Source: an uncultured bacterium (GTDB lineage Bacteria > Elusimicrobiota > Elusimicrobia > Elusimicrobiales > Elusimicrobiaceae). From it: 64,000 nt of DNA. Below are positions 16,561 through 24,936 of this stretch, piece after piece. The DNA is taken from positions 23,314 to 87,313 of the forward strand of contig CASFFX010000009.1 in the NCBI GenBank assembly GCA_949294085.1. Reading direction: 5' to 3'. The notes below the pieces were generated by a model that saw only the letters and a list, made by a program, of their open reading frames with translations, ran no database searches and was not told the origin of the DNA. Each line of letters opens with the position of its first letter. The stretch's first letter is position 1. A program made the translations under genes and the position numbers.

Positions 16561-17844
16561 ATGACTTACGCCATCCTTTTTATCGGCATACTCTTGTTTT
16601 TGGGGCATGTTTTTTCGTCTTTATTTGAAAAAACACGCCTGCCGGACGTATTGCCGTTGATGATTTTGGGTATTTTGATGGGCCCGGTGCTGCAGGTGGT
16701 CCGCCCGGAATCGTTTGGCGAGGCCGGACAGATTTTTACCACGCTGGCCTTGATTGTGGTGCTGTTTAAGAGCGGGCTGGATTTCCGCATTTTATCGCTG
16801 CGGGGCGCGGTGGGCCAAGGGCTTTTGCTTACCACCGTTTGCTTTGTGCTGATGACGGCCGTGATTGCCTGCTTGACCGAGTGGACGCTGGGAATTTCGC
16901 AAACTTATGCGCTGATTATCGGCGCCATCGTGGCCGATAATTCTACCGCCATTATTACGCCGATGTTAGCCAAACTGCAGGTGGCCAAAACCACCAAAAC
17001 CATTTTGTTTTTGGAAGCCAATTTAACGGGCGTGTATTCCATTGTGCTGGCGCTGGCGCTGCTGTCGGCCGCGTCGCGCGGGGGGACGGTTTCCGCCGGT
17101 ATGCTGGCGGCGGACGTGGCCAAATCGTTTGGTATTGGCATTGCGTTTGCATTGGCGGCCGGATTTTTTTGGATGGGCATTTTGAACCGCGTGCGCCGGT
17201 TGGAAAACGCCATTTCGCTTACGTTTGCGTTTGTGCTGTTGGTGTACAGCGTAAGCGGGCTGATCGGCGGGGACGGCGCCATTGCCACGCTGGCGTTTGG
17301 GGTGGTGGCCGGGAATATGCGGCTGATTAAACGGCTGTGGCTGCCCAAGCTGGATTACCAGCGCCTGCTGACGTTAAACGGCGGCGAAAAGGCTTTTTTT
17401 GATGAAATAGAATTCATTTTCAAAACGCTGTTTTTCGTTTACATGGGCATTTGCATCCGTTTGGGACGGATTGATTTATTGGCCATTGGGCTGATGCTGT
17501 CGCTAGCCAAATTGATTTTCCGGGCGCCGGTGGTCAATTATTGCGTTTCCACCCGCATTACCCGCACGGATTGCTCCGTCATTACGGCCATGTGCCCCAA
17601 CGGGCTGGTCAGCGCGGTGCTGGCGGCGATGATTGCCTCCCAGCTGCCGGAAGAAGGCGCCGTCATCCAGGACGTGATTTATGCGGTGATTTTCTTTAGT
17701 GTCGTTTTGTCCAACCTGATGTCGTTTGGCATAGAAAAAGGCGGCTTAAAATGGGTGGGAAAAGCGTTGTTTTACCGCCATGCCGAAGCACCAGCCGCAC
17801 CGGCGCCTCAGCCGGCCCCGCAGGAGCCCTCTTCCCAAGCTTAA
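16561..17844 (+). CDS. Cation/proton antiporter, CPA family
   Basis: A 427-residue membrane protein with about twelve hydrophobic segments of the Na+/H+ exchanger fold. The family start is visible as RLPDVLPLMILGILMGPVL, followed by FKSGLDFRI. The ion-site region is IIGAIVADNSTAIITPML: the expected Asp is present, in an ADNST rather than the commoner DPT context. The C-terminal ~25 residues are a Pro/Ala-rich tail. It has no TrkA-type regulatory domain. The exported cation (sodium or potassium) cannot be told from sequence. It is a single-gene unit ending at a terminator and divergent from the GGDEF gene. Confidence 0.88.
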   Translation: MTYAILFIGILLFLGHVFSSLFEKTRLPDVLPLMILGILMGPVLQVVRPESFGEAGQIFTTLALIVVLFKSGLDFRILSLRGAVGQGLLLTTVCFVLMTAVIACLTEWTLGISQTYALIIGAIVADNSTAIITPMLAKLQVAKTTKTILFLEANLTGVYSIVLALALLSAASRGGTVSAGMLAADVAKSFGIGIAFALAAGFFWMGILNRVRRLENAISLTFAFVLLVYSVSGLIGGDGAIATLAFGVVAGNMRLIKRLWLPKLDYQRLLTLNGGEKAFFDEIEFIFKTLFFVYMGICIRLGRIDLLAIGLMLSLAKLIFRAPVVNYCVSTRITRTDCSVITAMCPNGLVSAVLAAMIASQLPEEGAVIQDVIYAVIFFSVVLSNLMSFGIEKGGLKWVGKALFYRHAEAPAAPAPQPAPQEPSSQA

Positions 17845-17848
17845 TTTC

Positions 17849-17880
17849 AAAAATCCCCGGGGAAACCGGGGATTTTTTTG
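17849..17880 (+). terminator. Terminator after the antiporter gene
   Basis: AATCCCCGG GGAAA CCGGGGATT stem with a T-run; it may also serve the convergent pgeF. Confidence 0.85.
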
Positions 17881-17906
17881 TCATTTGAATCGTTGAGGCA
17901 AGCCTT

Positions 17907-18599
17907 TTACGGCTTATAAATAAAGGACAGCAAACTGTCTTTTACGTGATCCCTGCGCCAGGAGAAAAAATTCTCTTTATCTCCGCAGGTGCAGTAGTAG
18001 GGGGTTTTGATGTCCGCCGCGGTCAGGCCGGCCAGCTGCAGCTGGAGAATAATTTCCGTATTGAGATTGACGAAGAGTTTTCCGTCTTTCTGCAGGACGC
18101 TTTGGGGGGAAAACTGCGCCGCCACGTCTTGCTGTACTTCAAAACAGCAACTTTGAATATGCGGCCCCAGCCAACCGTACACCGTGCCTTGCGCGCCCGC
18201 TTCCTTGAGGGCCAAGGCCGTTTGATAGGGCAGCTGCCCCACTACGCCGCGCCAGCCGCAATGGGCCAAAGCAAACACGCGGGCGGTTTCGTCCCACAAA
18301 AAAAGCGGTACGCAATCGGCGGTTAAAATGGCGCCGCCCCACCCGCCGCACGAAAAAACCCACGCATCCGCCTCTTGTTCGGGCTGATTTTGGAAAGAAA
18401 GGGCGTCGGCGTCGGAGGCAATGCGGATAATGCGGGAGCTGTGGGTTTGGCGGAAGTGCAGGATTTGCTTTGCCGGCACGTTTAATTGGTCATACAGCGC
18501 TTGCTGGGCGGAAAGGTCCCGCATATTACCGGCCTGGCGCGAAACGGTGCCGCCTACCAGGCCCAAAGCTAACATCCGGTTGTCTGCGTATATTTTCAT
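17907..18599 (-). CDS. pgeF: Purine nucleoside phosphorylase / laccase-domain protein
   Basis: A 230-residue YfiH/LACC1-family protein. Such enzymes bind zinc and act on purine nucleosides (adenosine, inosine), and E. coli PgeF edits peptidoglycan precursors. Conserved segments are HFRQTHSSRI, ILTADCVPLFLWD and ALAHCGWRGVVG. The C-terminal motif reads ENFFSWRRD, with a Trp where SxRRD is usual. It overlaps murI by four bases, so the pair is translationally coupled; a peptidoglycan link is therefore plausible. Confidence 0.9.
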   Translation of the reverse strand: MKIYADNRMLALGLVGGTVSRQAGNMRDLSAQQALYDQLNVPAKQILHFRQTHSSRIIRIASDADALSFQNQPEQEADAWVFSCGGWGGAILTADCVPLFLWDETARVFALAHCGWRGVVGQLPYQTALALKEAGAQGTVYGWLGPHIQSCCFEVQQDVAAQFSPQSVLQKDGKLFVNLNTEIILQLQLAGLTAADIKTPYYCTCGDKENFFSWRRDHVKDSLLSFIYKP

Positions 18600-19396
18600 A
18601 AATCCAATTTTTTCAGTTTAACTGTGGCAATTTGCTCTGCCAGCAAACTGGCGGCCAGCCGCTTGAAGCGGGCGGGATCGTCGCTGGCAAAAACGGTTAC
18701 GCGGCCGCGGCCGCCGGCGGCGGCTTGGCCGCGGCGGGTTAAAAAGCGTTGAACGGCTTCGGCCACGGCGGAGGCCGAGTCCACCAGCGTAATTTGGGGC
18801 CCCAAAATTTTGGCCAGCACGGGCTTTAGCACCGGGTAATGCGTGCAGCCCAAAATAACGGTGTCCGCCCCGCTTTGGCAAACGGGGGCCAGGTATTCCC
18901 GCGCAATCAGTTCGGCGGCGGGTTTGGCGGTCCAATTTTCTTCCACCAGCGGCACAAAAAGCGGGCACGCCTGCTGGAACACCCGGGCTTGAGGCCTCCT
19001 TTTTAAGAGGGCTTTTACGTAAGCCCCGCTTTTTACGGTTCCCTCCGTCCCCAATACGGCAATGTGGCCGTTGCGGGTGGTGCGGGCGGCTTTTTCCGCC
19101 CCGGGTTCAATCACGCCCATAACCGGCACGGACAGCTGCCGGCGCAGCTGGGGCAGCGCCTGGGCGGAGGCGGTGTTGCACGCCACTACAATCAGCTTGA
19201 CTCCCTGGCTTTGCAAAAAGCGGCCGATCGCCAACGAAAATTTGGTTACCGCCACCTTGGATTTGGAACCGTAGGGCACGTTGGCGGTGTCGCCAAAATA
19301 AATCAAATCTTCCCGCGGCAATTCGCGGCGCAGGGCGTCCAAAATGGTCAGCCCGCCCAGGCCCGAATCAAAAACGCCGATCGGTTGTTTTTTCAT
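18596..19396 (-). CDS. murI: Glutamate racemase
   Basis: A 266-residue cofactor-independent racemase that provides D-glutamate for peptidoglycan. The two catalytic cysteines are in VVACNTASA and LGCTHYPVL, and the N-terminal VFDSGLGGLT carries the catalytic Asp-Ser. The length is normal. A TATAAT (19404-19409, minus) ends seven bases before ATG 19396, with only a weak AAGGAT in between, so this mRNA may be leaderless or nearly so. It is the first gene of the murI-pgeF pair and divergent from the kinase gene. Confidence 0.96.
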   Translation of the reverse strand: MKKQPIGVFDSGLGGLTILDALRRELPREDLIYFGDTANVPYGSKSKVAVTKFSLAIGRFLQSQGVKLIVVACNTASAQALPQLRRQLSVPVMGVIEPGAEKAARTTRNGHIAVLGTEGTVKSGAYVKALLKRRPQARVFQQACPLFVPLVEENWTAKPAAELIAREYLAPVCQSGADTVILGCTHYPVLKPVLAKILGPQITLVDSASAVAEAVQRFLTRRGQAAAGGRGRVTVFASDDPARFKRLAASLLAEQIATVKLKKLDL

Positions 19397-19403
19397 AATC
19401 CTT

Positions 19404-19409
19404 ATTATA
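19404..19409 (-). promoter_or_regulatory. -10 hexamer of murI
   Basis: TATAAT on the minus strand ends seven bases before ATG 19396, one base more than the commonest spacing in this window. Confidence 0.55.
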
Positions 19410-19448
19410 GTAATTCTTCTTCATTGGAACAAAACCCTTTCTTTGTGC

Positions 19449-19454
19449 TAGAAT
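19449..19454 (+). promoter_or_regulatory. -10 hexamer of the kinase gene, leaderless geometry
   Basis: TGCTAGAAT (extended -10), six bases (ATCCTT), then ATG 19461. Confidence 0.6.
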
Positions 19455-19460
19455 ATCCTT

Positions 19461-20948
19461 ATGTTTAGAAAGAAGATCCTTTTGCTGGCGGGCGTTTTGC
19501 TGTGCGGCGCGGCGCTGTGGGCCGCACCGGCCGCTTCCAACACGCCGCTGATTGTGGGGGGCAATTTTTCCTCTCACGCCAACACGCCTGCCCAAACCCG
19601 CTCGTTTGACCAGCAAGCCCGCAATGCCGAAATCGCTTCTTTGAACAATCAACTGCGCAACAAACGCTTTACCGAAGTCATCCGCCGCATTAACGATTTG
19701 ACCGCCAAGAATTTTTTGGATAACCGCTTCCATTTGCTGTTGGCTATTGCGTACGACGGGCTGGGCCGCTATGATGACGTCATTTATTCCGCCGGGCAGG
19801 CCATTGCTGTCGCCCCGCAGGATTCCCGCGCCTATATTTTGCGCGGCGGCGCCTATATGCATTTGCAAAATTACGAGCGGGCCCGTATGGACGTGGACAC
19901 GGCGTTAAAGTTAAATCCGTCGTCCCGCTTGGCCCAAAAACTGCAGGAAGAACTGGACGAAAAAACCCTGGGTAAAGCCGCCAGCGAGCCGGAAAAACCG
20001 GTGCAGAAAAAATCGGCCCCGCGGTGGGTGATTTTGTATTTTGTAGCGGTGTTTGCGGCGGTGCTTTTGTTTGTGTATTGGCGCTATGAGGACGTGTTCC
20101 GCCAGCCCAAAAACGCTTTTGCCCGCCGCGAGGTGGAAGTAAAAGAACAATACGATTTTATCCGTCAAATCGGCGAAGGCGGTATGGGCAAGGTGTACGA
20201 GGCGTACGATAAAGTGCTCAAACGCAAAGTAGCCATCAAGCGCGTCCGCCCGGAACTGGTGCGCAGCTCGTACGTGCGGGAACAATTTTTGTCCGAAGCG
20301 CGCATGGTGGCGTTGCTGCGCCACCCGTGCATTGTGGAAATTTACACCGTTATTGAATCGGAAAGTTCGCTGTATTTGGTGTTTGAATACGTGGATGGCC
20401 AAACGCTGGAAACCCGTTTGGATATAGACGGCCGGCTGCCGTTTTCCAAAGCGAAGAAAATTTTTGAATACGTATGCCGCGGTTTGCAGTATGCACACTC
20501 GCAGGATATCATCCATTGCGACTTAAAACCCGGCAATATTATGATTTTTGGCGACGACAAGGCCAAAGTAATGGATTTTGGCGTGGCCAAAAAATCGGTG
20601 GACCACCAAACGGGGGCGCGCACCGTGGCCGGCACGCCGGCGTATATGGCGCCGGAACAGCAAAAAGGATTTATGCGAAAGCAGTCGGACGTGTATTCCC
20701 TGGCGTTGTGCTTGTATGAAGCGCTGGTGGGGCAGGTGCCGTGGACGGTGAAAGGCTTTGACATCGCCAACAAAAAAATTGTGCCGGCTTCCAAATTGGC
20801 GCCCAATGTGCCGCCGGAAGTGGATTCGCTGTTAGAAGATGCGCTGAAGGAAGATCCAAAGGAAAGAATTCAAACGATTGACGAATTCTGGAGCCGCTTA
20901 AAAGCCATTGAGCCGCTGCCGGAAGATTTGGAAAAAACACATTATTAA
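19461..20948 (+). CDS. Membrane Ser/Thr protein kinase with N-terminal TPR region
   Basis: A 495-residue protein. It starts with a signal sequence (MFRKKILLLAGVLLCGAALW). Residues ~55-170 form TPR-like helical repeats (AIAYDGLGRYDDVIYSAGQ, GGAYMHLQNYERARMD). A membrane segment at ~188-206 (WVILYFVAVFAAVLLFVYW) is followed by a eukaryotic-type kinase domain at ~228-480. The kinase has the GEGGMGKVYEAYD loop, the VAIKRV lysine, DFGVAKK and the APE motif. The catalytic loop reads HCDLKPGN, so the RD arginine is Cys; activation-loop phosphorylation may matter less than in RD kinases. If the signal is cleaved, the TPR head is periplasmic and the kinase cytoplasmic. The usual PknB order is kinase first, sensor last. 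Confidence 0.9.
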   Translation: MFRKKILLLAGVLLCGAALWAAPAASNTPLIVGGNFSSHANTPAQTRSFDQQARNAEIASLNNQLRNKRFTEVIRRINDLTAKNFLDNRFHLLLAIAYDGLGRYDDVIYSAGQAIAVAPQDSRAYILRGGAYMHLQNYERARMDVDTALKLNPSSRLAQKLQEELDEKTLGKAASEPEKPVQKKSAPRWVILYFVAVFAAVLLFVYWRYEDVFRQPKNAFARREVEVKEQYDFIRQIGEGGMGKVYEAYDKVLKRKVAIKRVRPELVRSSYVREQFLSEARMVALLRHPCIVEIYTVIESESSLYLVFEYVDGQTLETRLDIDGRLPFSKAKKIFEYVCRGLQYAHSQDIIHCDLKPGNIMIFGDDKAKVMDFGVAKKSVDHQTGARTVAGTPAYMAPEQQKGFMRKQSDVYSLALCLYEALVGQVPWTVKGFDIANKKIVPASKLAPNVPPEVDSLLEDALKEDPKERIQTIDEFWSRLKAIEPLPEDLEKTHY

Positions 20949-20969
20949 AACGGCTTTTATCCCACCAAG

Positions 20970-20999
20970 CGGAGCGAAAAAAATCGCTCCGTTTTTTTT
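20970..20999 (+). terminator. Terminator after the kinase gene
   Basis: CGGAGCG / CGCTCCG stem with eight T. Confidence 0.85.
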
Positions 21000-21049
21000 G
21001 TGATTTTGCGCGGACCAGGAGCAAAGCGCTTGGTCCCCCGCGGCGGCAT

Positions 21050-21079
21050 AAAAAAACGCCCCGCCAACTGGGCGGGGCG
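21050..21079 (-). terminator. Terminator after the nucleoside phosphorylase gene
   Basis: CGCCCCGCC CAACT GGCGGGGCG stem; on the minus strand it is followed by a T-run. Confidence 0.8.
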
Positions 21080-21092
21080 GCACACAAAAGAA

Positions 21093-21839
21093 TTAACGAA
21101 GTGCTTTTCGGGCGGCTTCGTACACATCTTCCAGCGCGCGGAAGATGGGCTTTTCGCCAAAGTGCGGTTCCCATTTAAGGGAGCTGAGCGAATCGCTCAC
21201 CACAAAGGCGGCCGCGGCCTGGGCTTTGCGCTTGGCGCACACGGCATAAAATGCGGCGGCTTCCATTTCCACGGTCAGCACGTCCTGCTTTTGATAGTGC
21301 TTTACTTCTTGCTTCGTTTCGCGGAAGATGGCGTCCGTCGTCCAGTTGCGCCCCATATGGAAATTTTTCCCGTCGGCTTTCAGCTGGCGGGCCAGCCGGG
21401 TCAAGAGCGCTTTGTTGGGGGAGCTTGTTTCCCGGGCCGTATAGCAAGGGGAAGTGCCGTCATCGCACAGGGCTTGCTGGCACAGCACAATGTCCGCCGG
21501 CTGCACTTCTTCCTGCAGCGATCCGGCCAGCCCGATGAAAATGCATTTTTTCACTCCCAGCGCCAGCAGTACTTCCAGCGCCATCGTCATCCCGGGCGCC
21601 CCGGAGCCAAACTGCGTTACAAAGCACAAATCTTCCCCGGTAAGGGCGTAAATGTCGGCCTCGCAGTTGTATTTTTTATATTGAGCGTGCGCCTGCACAT
21701 AGTGCGTCAGCGACGAAATAGGACATAAAATGGCCTTGGAAGGCAATTTTAGGCCCGCCGCCACGTGGCGTACGTAACCGGCAGGCGTAGAAATTTCTTT
21801 AAGAGCAGGTTTTTTATTTTTCGGGTATAAGAGAGTCAT
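21093..21839 (-). CDS. Nucleoside phosphorylase, PNP/UDP family
   Basis: A 248-residue phosphorylase of the PNP_UDP_1 (uridine/purine nucleoside phosphorylase) fold. It splits nucleosides with phosphate into base and ribose 1-phosphate. Key segments are the phosphate loop GSGAPGMTMALEVLLALG, CIFIGLAGSLQEEV, the ribose-binding VEMEAAAFYAV and the base-site VVSDSL. Substrate choice between purines and uridine is not clear by eye. No strong ribosome site is seen before the ATG, and the AT-rich stretch just upstream may hold a start-proximal promoter. It is divergent from the AGCS symporter. Confidence 0.87.
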   Translation of the reverse strand: MTLLYPKNKKPALKEISTPAGYVRHVAAGLKLPSKAILCPISSLTHYVQAHAQYKKYNCEADIYALTGEDLCFVTQFGSGAPGMTMALEVLLALGVKKCIFIGLAGSLQEEVQPADIVLCQQALCDDGTSPCYTARETSSPNKALLTRLARQLKADGKNFHMGRNWTTDAIFRETKQEVKHYQKQDVLTVEMEAAAFYAVCAKRKAQAAAAFVVSDSLSSLKWEPHFGEKPIFRALEDVYEAARKALR

Positions 21840-21902
21840 ATTTGGTAAAATTTACAAGTTGTGGCTCTGCCACATTAATACTATACAAAAAGAAGGAAAC
21901 AA

Positions 21903-23252
21903 ATGGAACAGAGTTTTATGGAAACCCTTACGCGGGGGGTGGTGTCGCTCAATGCCTTTTTATGGGGCGCGCCGATGCTGGTGCTGATTGTGGGCATCAG
22001 CCTGTATTTTACTTGGAAATTGAAATTTATCCAAAAACATTTGTTCCAAGCCATTTCGCTTTCTCTTAAAAAAAGCCGCAGTGCCGGCGCCGTAAGCAGT
22101 TTTGGCGCGTTGGTCATTGCGTTGGCCGCGATGGTGGGCACGGGCAACATTGTGGGGGTGGCGGCGGCTGTTTCCACGGGCGGCCCGGGCGCGCTGTTTT
22201 GGATGATGCTTTCGGCTTTTTTTGCGATGGCCACTAAATATGCCGAATCCGTCCTGGCGGTAAAATACCGCGAAAAAAATGCCGCGGGCGAATACGTGGG
22301 CGGGCCGATGTATGTGCTGAAAAACGGGCTGAATATGAAAAAAACCGCCGCCGTTTTTGCCGTGGCCACCGCGTTGATGGGGTTTGCCGATGCGTTAATT
22401 CAAACGAATTCGCTGGTTGCCATTTATGATTCCGTTTTCAAAACGCCCGCCGCATTGACTACGGGCGTTTTGGTGGTGCTGACGGCGGCCGTTATTTTGG
22501 GCGGCGTGCGGAAAATTGCCGCATTTTGCAAAGTGCTGGTGCCGGTAATGGCGGTGGTGTACATCGTGCTGTGCGCGGCGGTGATTGTGGTGCATGTGGA
22601 CCGGCTGCCCTGGGCCATTGCCTGTATTTTCAAAAGTGCGTTTAGCGGCACGGCCTTGCTGGGCGGCGCCGTGGGCATTACGCTAAAAGAAGCGGTGCGC
22701 TATGGGGTGTCGCGCGGGGTGCTTTCCAACGAAGCGGGCAGCGGAAGCGGAGCCATTGCGGCCGCGGCCGCGCAAACGCCCAATTCCGTGCGTCAGGGGC
22801 TCATCAGCGCCAGCACCGTGTTTTGGGACACGCTGGTAATTTGTTTGCTCTCAGGCGTAACGGTGGTCATCGCCGGGGATTGGCGCGGGGGCAGCCTGTT
22901 TGGGGCCCAACTGGCCGAGAACGCCTTCGCCACGCTGCCGGGCGGCTCGTTCTTTTTGTTGGTGTCGCTGTCGCTGTTTGCTTTTTCCACCTTGGTTGGG
23001 TGGAGCTATTATACGGCCAAGTCGGTCCAGTTTTGTCTGGGAGTCAATGTGGAGAAAGCGGTGTACGGGGTGTGGCTGGGCATGATGTGCTTGGGCGGGT
23101 TTTTAAGCCCCAAACTGGTGTGGGAACTGGCGGACACCGCCATTGCCGTCATGTGCGTGCCGAATATTTTGGCTTTGTGGCTGCTGCGCAAGGATGTGTT
23201 TTCGGAAACGAAGGCCTACCTGGCGGGCGAATTGGCCGCCGCCCGGCGCTAG
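21903..23252 (+). CDS. Sodium:alanine/amino-acid symporter, AGCS family
   Basis: A 449-residue membrane protein with about eleven hydrophobic segments. The AGCS signature is clear: AMVGTGNIVGVAAAVSTGGP and GALFWMMLSAFFAMATKYAE, then EYVGGPMYVL, and further on SNEAGSGSGAIAAAAA and STLVGWSYY. Such carriers take up alanine or glycine with sodium. AAGGAAACAA lies before ATG 21903. corA follows 85 bases downstream with its own leader. Confidence 0.94.
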   Translation: MEQSFMETLTRGVVSLNAFLWGAPMLVLIVGISLYFTWKLKFIQKHLFQAISLSLKKSRSAGAVSSFGALVIALAAMVGTGNIVGVAAAVSTGGPGALFWMMLSAFFAMATKYAESVLAVKYREKNAAGEYVGGPMYVLKNGLNMKKTAAVFAVATALMGFADALIQTNSLVAIYDSVFKTPAALTTGVLVVLTAAVILGGVRKIAAFCKVLVPVMAVVYIVLCAAVIVVHVDRLPWAIACIFKSAFSGTALLGGAVGITLKEAVRYGVSRGVLSNEAGSGSGAIAAAAAQTPNSVRQGLISASTVFWDTLVICLLSGVTVVIAGDWRGGSLFGAQLAENAFATLPGGSFFLLVSLSLFAFSTLVGWSYYTAKSVQFCLGVNVEKAVYGVWLGMMCLGGFLSPKLVWELADTAIAVMCVPNILALWLLRKDVFSETKAYLAGELAAARR

Positions 23253-23337
23253 CCTAAATACAGGCGGCAAAAAACTTTACAAGGCCGTTGTTTGGTGGTA
23301 TCATTTAGATATACCTTGCCGAAAACAGAGGCGGAAA

Positions 23338-24252
23338 ATGCTTAAAAAATACAACATTTTGGATAAAAAACTGACGGAAACCGATGCCGATTCCGCCCAG
23401 GTTTTTGTATATACCAACCCGTCGGTGGAGGAACAGCGCTACCTGGTGGAAGCCTGCCAGATAGACGAGCATACCCTCGCTTCCGCCCTGGACCCGGATG
23501 AATTGCCCCGCTTGGAATTTGAGCCGGAACACATCGTGATGATTTATAAACGCCCCAAAAACTATTCCGGCAAAGACCAGTTGGAGTTTAAGGTGGCTTC
23601 GGTGGGGATGTTTTTATTTGAAGAAAAACTGATTGTCGTGCTGGCCGAAGACATCCCGCTGTTCGTGGGCAAGCGGTTTCACACGGTGGCCTCCATTAAA
23701 GAGGTGTTTCTCAAGTTGGTGTACAATTCCATTTCCCATTATGTGGAACACCTGCGCATTATTCATATGATTTCGGAAGAAATTGAGGATAAGATTACCG
23801 AGTCTATGGACAATACGTACCTGCTGAATCTGTTTAGCTTGGTAAAAAGCTTGGTCTATTATGCCGAGGCAATCACTTCCAACGGATTTGTGTTTGAAAA
23901 AATGCGCACGCTTTCGGCGCGGATTGGATTTGACGAAAAAGATGAAGAAATGTTGGACGATATTATCGTGGAAAATATGCAATGCAAAACCCAGGCGGAT
24001 ATTTATTCCAACATTTTGGCACAGCTGTTGGATGCGCGCGCTTCCATTGTAAACAACAATTTGAACCTGCTGATTAAAAAATTAAACGTCATTACCATTT
24101 GGATGATGGTGCCGACGCTGGTGGTCAGCGCGTACGGGATGAACGTGGCACTGCCGCTTTCCGACCACCCGGACGCTTTTTGGATGCTGATTGGAATTTG
24201 TCTGATTTTGGTGTGGCTGGTGATGATGTACTGGCGGCATAAAAATTGGTAA
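23338..24252 (+). CDS. corA: CorA-family magnesium transporter
   Basis: A 304-residue divalent-cation channel with a long cytoplasmic N-terminal domain and two C-terminal membrane helices. The pore signature YGMN is present in VVSAYGMNVALPL, followed by the second helix. The long pre-pore helix is evident. ATG 23338 with GAGGCGGAA upstream is preferred to the longer frame, which overlaps the AGCS gene. The related subgroup with MLKKYNI-type starts is common among CorA proteins of anaerobes. A terminator follows. Confidence 0.9.
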   Translation: MLKKYNILDKKLTETDADSAQVFVYTNPSVEEQRYLVEACQIDEHTLASALDPDELPRLEFEPEHIVMIYKRPKNYSGKDQLEFKVASVGMFLFEEKLIVVLAEDIPLFVGKRFHTVASIKEVFLKLVYNSISHYVEHLRIIHMISEEIEDKITESMDNTYLLNLFSLVKSLVYYAEAITSNGFVFEKMRTLSARIGFDEKDEEMLDDIIVENMQCKTQADIYSNILAQLLDARASIVNNNLNLLIKKLNVITIWMMVPTLVVSAYGMNVALPLSDHPDAFWMLIGICLILVWLVMMYWRHKNW

Positions 24253-24267
24253 AGCAGGCGTTTTTGC

Positions 24268-24294
24268 AAAAGAGCGGCCCGTCCGCTCTTTTTT
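24268..24294 (+). terminator. Terminator after corA
   Basis: AGAGCGG CCCGT CCGCTCT stem with a T-run. Confidence 0.8.
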
Positions 24295-24357
24295 ATCGGA
24301 GGAGAAAATAATCCTTTTTTGGAGGAGTGAAAAGTTGGCTTGCAAAAGCTACTTTGA

Positions 24358-24363
24358 TACACT
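24358..24363 (+). promoter_or_regulatory. -10 hexamer of queH, leaderless geometry
   Basis: TGATACACT (extended -10), six bases (TTATGT), then ATG 24370. A TTGGCT about 17 bases upstream of the hexamer could be the -35. Confidence 0.6.
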
Positions 24364-24369
24364 TTATGT

Positions 24370-24936
24370 ATGCAGCTGCCCGCTAAACTTCTTGTGTTAT
24401 CTTGCTGTGCGCCTTGCTCCTGCGCGGTGATGAAAAAGCTGTCGCAGGACGGGGTGGACGTAACCGTGCTTTTTTATAATCCCAATATTTATCCGTCGGC
24501 CGAGTACGAAAAACGGCGCGACGAACAAAAACGCGTGTGCCGGGAAATGGGCGTGAAATTTGCCGAATTGCCCTACGAGCCCGAAGTGTGGGACGCCTGT
24601 GTGAAAGGGCTGGAAAACGAGCCGGAGCGCGGCAAACGCTGTTCGGCCTGTTTTGCCCTGCGCCTGACGCGTGCCGCTCAATACGCCAAGGAACATAAAT
24701 TTGACGCCTTTGCCTCGGTGCTGGGCGTATCGCGTTATAAAGATTTGAAGCAAGTTAACGAAGCGGCCCGCTGGGCGTGGATTCATACCGGCAAGCCCTA
24801 TGTAGCGGTAAATTGGCGCAAAGGCGGATTGGAAGAATTGCGCCGGGCGCTCATCCAGGAGCTGCACTTGTACCAGCAGGATTATTGCGGCTGTAAATAC
24901 AGTATGAGGGGGAAAAGTGACAAAAAAATGGCTTAA
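24370..24936 (+). CDS. queH: Epoxyqueuosine reductase QueH
   Basis: A 188-residue iron-sulfur protein of the DUF208 family, which makes queuosine in tRNA by reducing epoxyqueuosine and is an alternative to QueG. The cysteine motifs are CCAPCSCAV at the N-terminus, RCSACFALRLTRAAQYA near residue 80 and QDYCGCKYS near the end, all as in the family. No other queuosine genes are in the window. The AsmA-like gene starts inside its last 20 bases, so the two are co-translated. Confidence 0.93.
   Translation: MQLPAKLLVLSCCAPCSCAVMKKLSQDGVDVTVLFYNPNIYPSAEYEKRRDEQKRVCREMGVKFAELPYEPEVWDACVKGLENEPERGKRCSACFALRLTRAAQYAKEHKFDAFASVLGVSRYKDLKQVNEAARWAWIHTGKPYVAVNWRKGGLEELRRALIQELHLYQQDYCGCKYSMRGKSDKKMA

Noticed and set aside
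21012..21040. Inverted repeat GGACCA ... TGGTCC between two terminators
   Set aside because: Short, with a long loop, in a 70-base space between convergent genes; no sign of function.
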